A DNA stretch of 64,000 nt, from the NCBI GenBank assembly GCA_963693315.1, contig OY856188.1, forward strand, positions 263,061,162-263,125,161. Direction: 5' to 3'. The notes beneath the pieces are model-generated. The model ran no database searches, was not told the DNA's origin, and saw only the letters and a program-made list of their open reading frames with translations. The position numbers were made by a program, and so were the translations under genes. Of this stretch, positions 1 to 11,623 are shown one piece after another. This DNA is from Diogma glabrata. Its lineage: Eukaryota; Arthropoda; Insecta; Diptera; Cylindrotomidae. Position 1 is the stretch's first letter, and each line of letters starts with the position of its first letter.

Positions 1-1914
1 AATGGAAAATCAATCATTTATATCTTGTTTCCATAAATTATAAATTAATAATTTTTTTGTGTTTTCACGAACATTTAATAATTTTTGAAATTTCCTAGTA
101 CAAATTAATATTTAAATAGTGAATTATATTATCCTTTTGATAGAACATAAAAAAAGTTTAGTTCTGGTAAGATTATATTATAATATTATTATATTCTTCT
201 ACATTTAAATCGATTTATGTGTATACGAATGTTATTGTGCTTGTTTTACACAACATTTTTTTTGTGAGATATCACGTTTCAAGATAATTTTGATCATTTG
301 ATAATATTTGATAATTTAGAATTAATACTTAAATAGAAATTAGTATTTTAAGTAAGTTCAAGTAATACATTTAGATATATTGATTGTTTTCAAATTTTTT
401 TTAGAAGAAATATACTGTTAAAATGAACTGCTAAAGTTTTATTTGAGTGGGTTGGTAACAGTCAGACGTAATGTGACGTGAAGCAGGTAAGATAACTTCC
501 ATTCCCCAGCAAGCCTCCTATTTTCCCAAATTTTTTTTCAGCAGCTCTTACAAGATCCTGAAACGATTGGACAAGACCCCCCCCCCCCCCCAAAAACATG
601 AGCTTAAGTCGGCAAATCGAGCTGTGTCCAGCTACAACTATCTTCAGAATTCTGATTGTGTGCCTGATTCTTGAATCTGGTAGCACGACAAAACTATAAA
701 TTGAAAACAATTCTAAATTTTAAATGCCAAAAAATATTAAATGTTTGCTTCATAGTTGTGCTATTTTTTATAAAATGAATGATAATAACTACGAGAGAAA
801 TTTAAATTTATTGAGTTATTTCCAGTTTTTATTTAAGTCTAATATTTTATGAAGGACAAACAATATGTGGACAACGAAGGACTAAGAAATATTATAACGA
901 AGGACTAAGAAATAAGCATATTATGAAATTTGGACAAACTTTTTTTATTATTGACAAATTTATTTTTCATTGATGGAATTTCAAAAATCTATGGTTATAA
1001 CAAAAAGCAGACTGTCATTTTTCTTTCTTTTCTTTTTTACAACCGAAGAAATACAGAAACTTATTTTTTGTTTATTTCCCCCGTCTTTCGGAGGAAATTT
1101 CGGTTTTTCAGAAAGCAAAACAAACAAAAACAGATTGTATAAGTTGTACTGTATATGAGATGACATTTTTGAATTAAAAAAATTAGCACCATTCGCAAAA
1201 TATGTGCAAGTGCTTACCTCATTGTTGTTTTGAAACAACAGTGTATTGCGTACAGATAATTTGGTGTTTACAAATCCTTGTTTAATTTACACAAATTCAA
1301 TTGATTTACAATTTGTTTTTCTTGTTTAGATGAGATGAACATAGATAAAAAATATCAAATGTCAAACTTTAATTGTCAAATAATAATAATTTTTAACAAC
1401 TTTCATAATGCATAACAACTTTATCAATATACTCGTACCGCAAATAGAATGAAAAGCAAACAAAAAATGTTCAGTAATTATTTACATAATAAACAAACAA
1501 TCAAGAAAATACAAATATTTTAAATTTCTTGCAAAAGATAAACCATCTTAATATCTTTCCTTATCTGCAAACATTTCAAAAATAAAAAAAACAATGTTAA
1601 AGACAAAATCGATATAAAATTAAATTACGGTAAACACTTGATGATGATCAGTTGTTATACAAGAAATTAAATTCAATCAAAGAAATCATACGGAATTAAT
1701 TTTTGCTCAAGAAGTTAACGATGTATTGCTTTTTTAACCAATTTTTTTACGAAGGAATTTATAACATAAAATTCAAGGAAATTAGTTTTTCTGCAATCAT
1801 TAATGTTATTGGGTTGTAACGTATATTTCATTACAATAACTGCAGTTCTGTTACGGATGTAAAACACGAGTGTGAAGGAGAACTAGTTCCATTGGTAAAA
1901 CAATTGATTAGTTA
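1..1914. other. AT-rich stretch without a recognised gene
   Basis: I see no conserved coding sequence here. Small open frames around 930-1240 are translations of A/T-rich DNA. The only odd local features are a run of 15 C at 577-591 and a pair of well-formed splice-like signals at 487 (GTAAG) and 541 (T-rich tract then CAG), discussed under findings. Confidence 0.6.
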
Positions 1915-1916
1915 TG

Positions 1917-2190
1917 GCAGGCCGCGCACCTAGTTCGATTTGGAAACCTAGCTAGCTTTAGCCTGCGGGAACGAGATTATACCTGCCGCCTAGTACAAAT
2001 TGCCGGCAGTGTGCGCGTGTATGGTTTAGTTATTGGATTGGAGACAAAATATAGAGTGAAACAGAAGACTCTGGCGGCCCTCCACGTCGAAGAAGCCACG
2101 ACCGTCATGAACCCCATAATCTATTTATTTCCTACGGAACATCATTAAATCATTCATCTAAGACTGACTCATCCCAGGTAAAGAGTCCAT
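1917..2190. repeat. Dispersed LTR-like repeat, copy 1
   Basis: This stretch matches 40411-40665 in the same orientation. Both copies begin at GCAGGCCGCG, share the block around TGCGGGAACGAGA and the block containing GAAGAAGCC and CGACCGTCA, and then fade out. Upstream flanks differ, so the left border is sharp. A related pair of segments (5780-6005 and 41165-41390) lies to the right of each copy, in the same order. The whole is best read as one dispersed element about 1 kb long, with copy 1 enlarged by later insertions. An LTR (minus strand, AATAAA-like signal near the right part) is my inference; no TG...CA ends or primer site were established. Confidence 0.55.
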
Positions 2191-2334
2191 CCAAATCCAG
2201 AACGAATCCTATAATTAGATATAAGTAAACGTGAACTCACCCCATGCCAGCATTAGATCTTGCTCCTCTGCCCTTGTCGAATTAGCCGATCATCAATCCC
2301 TCAGCCCTATTTTGGGTAATATGGTTAAATACGG

Positions 2335-2640
2335 TGAATATAGATAAACTTTAAGCGACTGTAGTGATATGAAATATATTGATTCATGCAATGGTGGTTG
2401 AATGTATAACAGCTGGTATGAAAAATTTTATAATATTGTTGACTATGGTGAATGTACATGAACGGCGAGCGACTGTAGTGATGTAAAATCTATTAACTAA
2501 TGCAAAGGTGGATGACTGTGTAACAGCTGGTAGGCAAATTGATAATATTGATGAAGACGGAGAATGTGGATGACGATGAGCGACTGTAGTAATATAGAAA
2601 GGGGTGAATTATGTAATGTTGGTTGAATGCCAAATAATTC
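2335..2640. repeat. Tandem repeat, about 3 units of ~113 bp
   Basis: The marker AGCGACTGTAGT recurs at about 2354, 2468 and 2579, each time preceded by a GGTGAAT-like block and followed by a TAACAGCTGG-containing block (lost in unit 3). Units differ at many positions, so the array is old. It lies inside copy 1 of the LTR-like repeat and is absent from copy 2, so it was added after the copies separated or lost from the other. Confidence 0.75.
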
Positions 2641-2744
2641 CACGTAATAACACATATAACTCAATTTACTATCGTTGCGGCTGGAAATACAATAACGGGT
2701 GCAAGTTATACCGTATATGAAATATGTTGTATGGTTTCTCTCCT

Positions 2745-2985
2745 ATAAAATAGTAATTTACACTAAAAAGTCAATTCAATGATATTTTTCTTTTCACAGA
2801 TTTATTATTTACAACGCCAAATTTTTATATGTTTTTACATCAAAATAAATCCCTTAGCACATAGAATTACTACATAATGTTACTCTTTATCATAGATGTA
2901 TACTTTATATGAAAGAAATTTTTATATGTTCCTAATATTAAATTAAATCAAATAGCATCAGAATTACTATATTGTAACGACTCTT
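2745..2985. repeat. Diverged tandem units, left block (pairs with 5110-5450)
   Basis: The segment AGAAATTTTTATATG followed by CTAATATTAAATTAAAT and a GAATTACTA block is found here and twice more at 5130-5290. A second marker, an AAGTCAGTTCAAGG-like word, occurs at about 2770, 3645 and 5360. The blocks flank the Crypton remnant on both sides, which suggests that the Crypton and its neighbours were inserted into an older tandem array. Confidence 0.6.
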
Positions 2986-2989
2986 CGTT

Positions 2990-3690
2990 GGTTCTTTTAG
3001 ATTATTGAGCAAATACGACAGTAAAAAGACAGATCTTTAGTTAACAAAATCCCAAACTTTATTTATCAACCAGTTACAGCAACTTCTGATTTTAATTACA
3101 ATGAATTCCAGGGTCTCCAATTTATGCACGATGAACTTCACTGCTTTTCCACAATTTGAATCAATAATACTCGGAATCGTAAAATCTGTATTTACTATTC
3201 CACTAAGTTCAAATTCTTTTACTATTAGTACCCAGGCTCAAGTACCACCGATTATTCCTTATACTTTCGAATATTTGTAAAACACTTTTAATTGCAAAAT
3301 TAAAACTGACTATCTGATATTTTTGTTCGCTTATTTATATCGAAAAATAAATAAATCGAAACTTCTATAATCCACTAGAAATCAAAACTACGTAGTCCGT
3401 ACATCTTGAATTGGCCACACCTGTTTTCATTGATACTTGCATTTGTATTAGCGAACTCAAATTTAATTTATGCAAAATGTATTTGTTAAAGGGAGTTAAC
3501 TTTTGTTTCATCTTTGCTATAGAATGTAGAAAACATTTAGGCGTAACGTATTGGTTATTTATGATTAAATTAAATTAACCCATTCTGGACGAAGTTTATT
3601 ACAATATAATGTTACTCCTATATGATAACGAATTACACTCACAAGTCAGTTCAAGGCTAACACGCACCGTATAAATAATAGATTACCTAA
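2990..3690. other. Unclassified sequence between repeats
   Basis: This stretch is slightly less AT-rich than its surroundings and begins with TGTAACGACTCTTCG, a start that would suit an LTR. I found no matching second LTR and no coding sequence, so it stays unclassified. Confidence 0.3.
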
Positions 3691-3891
3691 CGTAGGACGT
3701 TTACAGACACATAACATATTTGCTGCACTCGAGTACCACAATACGACATGTATCGAAACTCGTTTGAGTGCGGAAAAGTGTGTTATTTCCCACTGATTTT
3801 TCATTTCCGCGCTGCAGCCAATTTAAAAGACGGAACGGTGCGTTTGTGTTGGTAAATATTTTTATTAATAAAGTAGAAATGAATGAAAACA

Positions 3892-4724
3892 TTACTTTTG
3901 ACCAAAGTAGAAAGAGCAATTATGCAAGTTATTGAATGAATATCCTCCAGGAATCGGTGGTTTAGACAAAGGCTCTCCAGCCACTTTCAAGTTTGTTCGG
4001 CTTGTTTGACTCGAAATTATTGTAACAGTTGTACCGGCTGAAACATTGCCATTTTCAATGATTGATTCACTGGATTCAGTAGGGGTTAAGGAGGTCGTGG
4101 AAACGTTATCAGCTCTAACAATTTTCGAACCCATAATGCAGTCAGAAATTTTACGTTTATTATTGAGCGAATGTTGAATGTATTTTTCTGTAACCTTATC
4201 AGACTCCCAACCACCATGTTGCTTAATTGTAGTTAAATTCACACCCCAATCTGCCAACAAAGATGTAGACGATCGACGGAAGCAATGACCAGTGTACTCA
4301 CCCGGTGACGAAAGATTCAAGAAAATTGCAATTGTTTTCGTATAGCCCCCAATCGTGCTAATGCCGATCGGCTGTTTGATGCATTTGCCTTTACGAAAAC
4401 CCAAAAAGAATCTGTCGGTGATAACGCCATGAGGACGTAGTCCTGAATACATCTTGAAAATGTCAACCAAATTTACGTCCCGATCACTTCCTTCGTTGAT
4501 GACAAATCGTCGAATGATTCTGGTTTTCGTTTTCATGTGTTCATTTCGGTATTGAAATAAGCAAGCAACTTATTTTCGTCAATCACTTTAATTTTTTTTT
4601 CACTGCACCATTGTTTGAACGTTGGATACATCTTTTCGTATTTTTCTTTGGATATTTCCGGAAACAAACCTTGCAAAGCTCTTTCTGCTGCTCCTTCCAA
4701 ATCGGAACCCTCCCCTGAGCTCAT
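3892..4724 (-). pseudogene. Crypton-type tyrosine recombinase, internally deleted
   Basis: Two minus-strand frames meet at an ATGA overlap (4533-4536). The upstream part (4724-4533) starts at a plausible ATG before SSGEGSDLEG and carries the N-terminal module typical of insect Crypton proteins (FPEISKEKYEKMYPTFKQWC). The downstream part (4536-3892) carries the C-terminal catalytic half: DRFFLGFRKGKC, then GHCFRRSSTSLL (the H-x-x-R box), KQHGGWES (the H/W box) and EKYI (the tyrosine nucleophile). Tyrosine recombinases need R, H-x-x-R, H/W and Y. The first catalytic Arg and the whole core-binding domain are missing, so about half of a usual ~350-400 residue protein is deleted. The family is clear; the product cannot recombine DNA. 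The longer frame back to 4973 runs into a hairpin and is unlikely to be native coding sequence. Confidence 0.82.
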
Positions 4725-4934
4725 TTTTTGCAGTTTCTCAATAAAATACACGCGAAATGAAAACACGTTTGTAGTGTGAGAAACAATCAAGAACAAATGA
4801 CGTTTTTTTCTTGCATACAATCCAACTTGCATATTGTCAAGGCAATGTTGATCGATCAATACTTCGCGTAGTTTTTTTGTAATTTTTTGTCTATTGTGGT
4901 ACTCAAGTGCAGAAAACGTTGTGTGCAACTCTTT

Positions 4935-5032
4935 TTGAAATGAATTTTTTTCAGCACACTTTCTAATTTTCAATACTCGCTTCGCTCGTATTGAAAACTT
5001 AGGACTAGTGCTGAAAAAATCTTCATTTCAAA
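4935..5032. repeat. 98-bp imperfect hairpin next to the Crypton
   Basis: The left arm begins TTGAAATGAA and ends TTTTCAATAC; the right arm is its inverted counterpart (GTATTGAAAA ... TTCATTTCAA), with an 11-bp loop TCGCTTCGCTC. CAGCAC/GTGCTG pairs in the middle. It lies just upstream of the Crypton N-terminal frame and may be a terminal or regulatory structure of that element, or an independent fold-back. Confidence 0.8.
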
Positions 5033-5109
5033 ACTTGTAGCACAAACAAATATTGTTTGTTTCAATTTCTTTTTTTTTGTAGTGTTTTTTTTCTTTGGCA
5101 AGGCACTTA

Positions 5110-5450
5110 TACTTGTTTTAACACAGATATATATAATTCATAAGTAAGAAATTTTTATATGCTTCTAATATTAAATTAAATTAGATAGCACCTAGAATTA
5201 CTATATAATGTTACTCACATCACCGATGCATAATTTATAAGAAAGAAATTTTTGTATGTCTCTAATATTAAATTAAATCATTTATACCACAGAATGGCTG
5301 CATAAGAATTTTTCTTATATCATTTTAATCCGGCATGATATTCAAAAATCACACTCGTAAGTCAGCTCAAGGACATTTTTTTTTTTCGAGGATTTATAAT
5401 TTATAGGGAAAGCGAAAAAAAAATTGTATATGTTTTTACTGTTCAATAAG
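5110..5450. repeat. Diverged tandem units, right block
   Basis: Two further units carry the AGAAATTTTTATATG / CTAATATTAAATTAAAT markers described at 2745-2985, followed by the CACTCGTAAGTCAG word and a GATTTATAATTTA word. Together with the left block they bracket the Crypton region. Confidence 0.6.
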
Positions 5451-5779
5451 GTCAATTAGACCCTAAGATTACCATTGAAAAAAATTTTCTGTTTGTTCCT
5501 TTTATGGTATAATTTTCCTACTATATGTGTGTAATGCACTTACGTATGGAATCCATTCGCGGGTCCATTATCCTATTCTATGACATCGAGTAGAGGTTCT
5601 TTTTTTTAAATTATCCGAAGACTTTTCTGTAATTCATGTGATGTGAGACACCAAAAACGCTAAATCACTAGCCGACACGTGAATTAAATTAACACAAAAA
5701 TAACACACTATTGAAACAGAACACAAAATTCCATCCCGGCTTCATATGTAAACGTCAAGCAAAACGAAAAATTCAACTA

Positions 5780-6005
5780 AGAGGACCTCTATACTTCGGT
5801 TCGAGTATTTATAGTTGAAAAAAAACATAAAGGTCGATTTCATCGATAAAAAGAAACGATCAGTTTCTATGTTTTCACCACTATGTGTACCCACTAAAAA
5901 GTTGGTTTGATTAATTTTCATTTTTGTTCAATTGAACGCATTTCACCCCAACATGAGTGAGTTCGACCCAAACTTGTTTCGGTAGACAAGCAGATGAGTA
6001 AGATT
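5780..6005 (-). repeat. LTR-U3-like segment of the dispersed repeat, copy 1
   Basis: This segment aligns with 41165-41390. Shared words include GTGTACCCACTAAAAAGTTG, the AAACGATCAG block and, further right, AAGCAGATGAGTAAG. Read on the minus strand it contains ACTATAAATAC, a good TATA box, and TTTAGTGGGTAC. A related plus-strand segment with CTATAAATAG is at 44630-44800. The promoter-like content and the position beside the AATAAA-bearing repeat suggest the U3 part of an LTR. This is an inference. Confidence 0.5.
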
Positions 6006-6230
6006 AGCTGGATATTTGTGAAAAAGAATTATTTGATATATTCTAGTTGTGGTTATTTTTTAGACTAAACGCTTTAACTTTTTGAATATTTAAACCGAAA
6101 CAAAACTACAATTTAACGTTACACTAGAACCATTTACGCTTACGTAAAATTTGACCCGTTTGTGTAAGCTACTCTTTTAATAAGTACAAAACAATTAAGA
6201 AATTTGGTATATTATGCGAAATATTAATAG

Positions 6231-6758
6231 TAGTCCCTGGGCCCTGTTGATTTCATGTGATGATTACCACATATTTTATACTTCGTGAGGCGCATGTACT
6301 TGACGAGTCCGAAAACTTTTGTTCTGCCACTTTCTTCAAATCGGCCACTTTTTCGTTCGGCAAGCTTCGAAAAATGCTGATTGCCCGCGATGTTGAAAAT
6401 TTGTTACAGCATTTTTTTTTTAACTGTGGGGGACTGACCAAAGTGTGTCTGCTGTTGTTGAGTCCAACAACTGATATGTTGGTATGTTTGGGTTGTCGGA
6501 CTCGACAATAGCAGATTCAAATTTTTGTCGAACAAGGTTACCATCATGTTCTAAAACAAATGTTCACCCCCATAGTTTTAAAAAAAAAAATTTACATGAT
6601 CCCGGGCAATCGGCATTTTTCGGAGCTTGACGAACGAAAAAGCGGCTGAATCGAGAAAAATGGCAGAACAAAGTTTCCGGACTCGTCAAGGAAACTTCAT
6701 AAAGAAGCATAAAATATGTGGTAATCGTCACATGAAATTGGAGTTGGCCCAGGGACTA
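6231..6758. mobile_element. 528-bp MITE with ~165-bp terminal inverted repeats
   Basis: Left arm 6231-6400 and right arm 6597-6758 are inverted copies. The outer ends read TA-GTCCCTGGGCCC and GGCCCAGGGAC-TA, consistent with TA target-site duplication as in Tc1/mariner-type elements. Internal words such as ATTACCACATATTTTAT, GACGAGTCCG and TTTTTCGTTCG are shared by both arms. A second small hairpin lies in the centre around 6449-6512. No transposase is encoded. A diverged partial copy is at 33175-33390. Confidence 0.8.
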
Positions 6759-6759
6759 T

Positions 6760-9590
6760 AGGTAATAGAATTGAAAAGTTTGATTATATGCGAAAAAATA
6801 ATCTTGGTTGGATTTAAATCTTTGTCCGTTAGAGTTCTTGAAATCTAAAATTAAAACGATCAAAACTTTAAAAAGTACAAAACATCCAAAAACTATCTGG
6901 GACCATCGGAACATTTGTTAAATTTATTTAAATTCATTGACTGTAGAACAAGGATTCTTATTTACTTTAATTTAAAATGCAGATGTTCAATATTACGAAT
7001 CATCTAGAAATTTCTTTTTAGACCTGATGATTGATTTCGATTGATATTATGTTTCTAATGACTCTTCGTAGCTAGATACTACGAAGGCGAATATCACTGA
7101 CAGAAAACTATAGTGAAACAAAAAAATGTCACAAACAAACAAAATTTATGTCACAACCCAATAATTATTTATTTTACATCAAAAATTTACTACGATATTT
7201 AATTGTGCATCGTAAAATTTAAGTGAAAATAATTAAATTTTGTATTTTATTAGCAACAAAATGAATGATGATCATTACTTTATAGTTAAATTAAGCAAGT
7301 TAACTAATTGAATGTAATACTTTTTCTGAGTTGTAGAAATTAAATTATTTGAAATTTCTGATTGATTGTTGTCAGTTGAGAACTATACCTGATTTTGTTG
7401 TGTTTTATTATTCTTGTATTTAACTGTTGATTTTTAAAATTTTACTGATTCGTTTAATTTAGTTATTTATAATATTTTAACAAAAAAGTGAAATATTTGT
7501 TTTTCGGTTGTTATAAAAAATATTATAAAAATTAACGATAATCTAGTCCACTATAATATTTCATACTTGCTCCAATAAATTTATCTTAAATTTAACATTG
7601 AACTAATATTTTCTTGATTCTGAAACTTATTCTAATATATTTGTCACCATTAAATGCGGGCACATTTTTCAACAGTTTTTATTACAAAGAAAATAAATTT
7701 GAAATAAAATTAACACATTTCTCATTTTTGGTCTAATTTCAAATTGTGTTGATGATGATGTGATAATAATTATCATAATTATAGCTTAAGGCTATGGTAT
7801 TGTGCGGGAATAATTTATACGCTTAATTTATTATGTTGACATATTTATATGATTATATTCGTAAAATAAAAATTAAATTTGAAATTGATTTTAATTTTAT
7901 AGTATGAATTGAAAATTTGTTACATAAAGCTATCTTCAAATATCAATTTCGTTTATATAATAAACAATTTTATTTGACATAATATAATTTTCTTTAAAAA
8001 CTTTATAATCCGTTAGCATTTATGTAACTTTTAAAATGAAACTAATATGGGTATAAAAAATCAATTATTTTATAATTTTTGTGTTTCAAATGCACTATTA
8101 TCACGAGAGATCAATAATAATTGTAGGCGATTGTAAGAGAAAGTTATATGCATTTACATTTTTTAACACTTTAAAATATTTCGGTTTTAATGTTAGTCGT
8201 CTTATGATATTTATTTTGTAATGGAACCCAATCGAATCGTGGGTTAATGGGATCAAGTGATTTTAGGTTTATTATTTCTTTTATAAAGATGAGAAGATTA
8301 ACAAAAAAATCATGACCCAGGACCTGGTAGAGTCTCATGAAAAATAAAAGTCACTACGTTTTTCTAAGTTCAATTTGTTCGATGAACAAAACAACGTTTA
8401 TTTATGTTTGAAGACTTTCTAATCTATCAAAATATCAAAGTGTTTTTAGATCTGTGTATTAATTTGAAGCGATCTTAATATTTTTCAGTGCTAACCGCTT
8501 AGAACACAGAGAAAAACAACAACAAGATTTGTTTATCCGAGAAGTTAAATAAATTCTTATTTTTCTCATCTAGGTAAGTCGTTGAGTTAATTTTGTAGCA
8601 ATGCAATAATATTCATCATAAGTTGTAGAAATTATTGAACCTCCAATTAAAGTAATAAAACTATCTGACATAGTTCTAAGTTTTAATAACACAGTTTGAT
8701 CTCAAAAAACGAACTCGTTTTTGAATAAAATACAAATTCAACTATCAACATAAATGCACCTAATAATTTTATGTTTTTTATTTAAAACTTTTAAACAATA
8801 ATAAAAAGTATAATTTATTACTATTTATTTTATGTTGCGTGTAGTAATAATTTATATTTATTAATATCATGTCATAAGTTGATAGAAATTGGGGAAATTT
8901 GGATATTATTAATGGATTAGGTTCGTGAGAAAAACTACTTATTTTTTTTTCATTCTTTTGTAAGTCTTAAGGCACTCACATGAATAATGTTATTGATGAT
9001 GATTTTTACTATAACATATTATAGTTGAAAAGAAAATTATCTTAAATTTGTTCATACAAATTACTTGTTGCTACAATTGAACAACAACAAAATTAATAGC
9101 AAATACTTAAAATGTTCTAGTTATGTGCAATGAGAAGAGTGAATGTTTTTAAACATTAATTGTTTGGGATATTAAAAACTAATTTCACCGTTGAATATTT
9201 TAAGAGAAATTTGTTGACAAATAACCGTGCGTGGTGCAAGTTTAAAAAATTCCGTTGCATAAAGTTATATTGTGGTATCAGTGCGTGTTTGCCCGAACTT
9301 AATCGAACAACGGGGCTAAGAATGACAGTAGTAGATATTTTCGTTGTGTATAGAAAATTTGCGATTAGCTGAGTTTTGTCAATTTATGTTAATTAATTTT
9401 AATTACATTGATATCCTTCTAGCATATTTTTTCAAATTTTTTTGGACAAATATATTGACAAAAATCTGCAAAATAGGCAAGAAAGACTCACATTTTTCAA
9501 AAGCGTGTGTAGTAATCTACCACACAGATTCAAACAAACCAACAATTTTTGCTGCTCATGTACAAAAATTCGTGATTCTCATTTATAATA
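6760..9590. other. AT-rich stretch without recognised features
   Basis: Apart from short A/T-rich runs and one short open frame at 9160-9370 with no recognisable similarity, I see no gene, RNA or repeat here. Confidence 0.6.
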
Positions 9591-9591
9591 T

Positions 9592-9734
9592 CACGAGTCG
9601 TCAAATAATAGTCGATTATTTTTTATAATTATTACTACGAATGTCATTTGAGGTTAAATCATAATTTTTAACCTCAGATGGCACTCATGCCATAATGTTG
9701 AAAAATAATCGACTAATAATCTGGCGACGAGTTG
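9592..9734. repeat. 143-bp fold-back hairpin
   Basis: The arms TCACGAGTCGTC ... GAGGTTAAA and TTTAACCTC ... GGCGACGAGTTG pair across nearly the whole length, with imperfect matches such as AATAATAGTCGATTATTTTT against AAAAATAATCGACTAATAAT. The loop is only about 8 bases (TCATAATT). The structure is MITE-like; no flanking duplication was found. Confidence 0.8.
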
Positions 9735-9894
9735 TATTTAGCAGACAATTTAACGAACAGAAATAGTAACATTATTTTACAACATTTATTGAATAATTGC
9801 GAATAATTGTTTATTAACTTAATCGTTAGGTATCAGAAGTCGCGAAAATTACAGATGACAATGACAAACTGCTGAATTTATGTTATGTATAATA

Positions 9895-10994
9895 GGTACA
9901 GTTAGAGATGTTAAAATACCGTATTTTATTTTTTTTGTTTAATACAGAGTATTATACATTGTATAATACAAAATAAAATACCGTCTATTCTGTACAAAAG
10001 TGCAACAGTCGACACATAGTGTTAGTAGTATAACAACAAAAAATTACTTCCATCATCATTTTCAATCAGAACTAATTCATTTTCTTCTAAATATTTGCGC
10101 CGGAATTTGGATTTCTTATCGTTATCTTTATTTATATTCCTTAAACGAATAATAATAAGATCTATTTATTCATTTGAATCTGATTCTGCTTGGTTTCTTT
10201 ATTAATTACTTTAGTGCCAAGCTATTGTATTTATGTTTTTATTTAAATTGAAGCCTTATCATTTTTCATCAGTTGAAGATTTATTGCGATGTTTCACATC
10301 CACATGTTTACGCCTCGTTGATTTGTAAGACAAATACTACTTGCAGTATGAGTTACGTTACAGATTAAAAAAGATTTTCTGTTACAGTGGAATATGCGGA
10401 ACGATGCAACATTCCGAAGATCCACAAACTCTTTGCCACTAAGTTACACAAACAATACAGTTGCCATCGGTTTCAGAATGTCAGTTTTGAGATTTGTGTG
10501 TTTTAGTTAATCAATTTGAAGGTATAAAAAGAGGACTCAAAGATATAAAATTGAATGATAGAGTCCATGGCTCATAATTTTGACTTGCTGCATAAAAAAA
10601 AATCCCTGTAACGGTGAATAGGAATGATGCAGCATTCGATGGTTGAAATGTATGTTCCATTGATATTACAACAATTTTGTTGCCATAGAAATTTGCGAAT
10701 CATTAAGAATGCGTTTTCAATTGTGACAAGCAGCAATAATTCATTTTTTTCTGCGTCTTTTATATATTCAAGAACCAGTAGTGTATATATATTTTCGCTG
10801 TTATAAATTTTTTGACTAATCTACGCGAAATCTCAATAAAATGGTATATTACTGATTCGCGCGCCTCTACAATATAAATCATTTTTAAAATAAAATACCT
10901 TGTATTTTACTACGTTTTGGACAATACGGTATTTTACGTATAATACCGCGTATTATACAATAGTATTAAACACTTTTAAATCACTAGGTACAGT
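9895..10994. mobile_element. Non-autonomous hAT element, 1,084 bp, with 8-bp TSD
   Basis: The element occupies 9903-10986 and is flanked by the perfect 8-bp direct repeat GGTACAGT at 9895-9902 and 10987-10994. The left end reads TAGAGATGTTAAAATAC and the right end, inverted, TAGTGATTTAAAAG. hAT elements have 8-bp TSDs and short YAGNGATG-type ends, so the class is well supported. Subterminal copies of an AATACCGTATTTT-like word occur near both ends (about 9913, 9970, 10893, 10926), as expected for transposase binding sites. The interior holds no intact transposase. A minus-strand segment near 10290-10330 could be the remains of a BED-type zinc finger, but that is weak. Confidence 0.82.
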
Positions 10995-11296
10995 ATTGTA
11001 TTGTCCTGTTTATCTCCAAATCTCTTAGTTTTATCGTTCATTTTAAAGTAAAACTTTTTGCATTTTTAACTTTCGCTAGGCAGACTTGCAATGCACAAAA
11101 AATATTTTATTTTATTTCAAATGTATGTTGATTCTAAATTCAAATATGATCTTATATTAGAATGCACAAGATGTCGCCACATTGTTAAATCAAATTTGTG
11201 TTAATCATATATATAATACAGAAAAAACGAAAACGCGTAGCCATATCTACGAAAAAGGGAAAATGCGGAAAGGAAAGAAGAGTCAAGAGAATATAA

Positions 11297-11520
11297 AAGT
11301 AAAAATCATTTGTATTTGTTTAAATTTTATAAAAAATAGAAATTTTTATCAAAGCAACCCTTAAATTCAAATTTTCATAAGCCAATTAAAATAGTTATTA
11401 TCATTTGTTGTCATAGCTATATAATAATTTGGAAAAGATAACAAATATTTTGTCAAAGGTAACTTGATCCACATATTTTTTTTTTCAAAATTTATGCAAA
11501 AACATTTGTTTTAAAATTTA
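11297..11520. repeat. Inverted repeat arm, left (pairs with 15880-16115)
   Basis: The sequence from AAAAGTAAAAATCATTTG through ATCAAAGCAACCC, ATCATTTGTTGTCATAGCTA and TTTGTCAAAGGTAACTTG is found inverted at 15880-16115, with about 85-90% identity by eye. The arms lie 4.4 kb apart and enclose the Helitron fragment and the 12.5-14.2 kb repeat. They may be two independent insertions or the ends of an older composite. Confidence 0.75.
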
Positions 11521-11623
11521 TATCAAAAATATATATTTCGTGAATGATATATCATTTTGTGTTTAAAATTCAAAGAATTAAGATATATAATTTTGTTTTT
11601 AAAATTCAGTGAATTTAATTATC

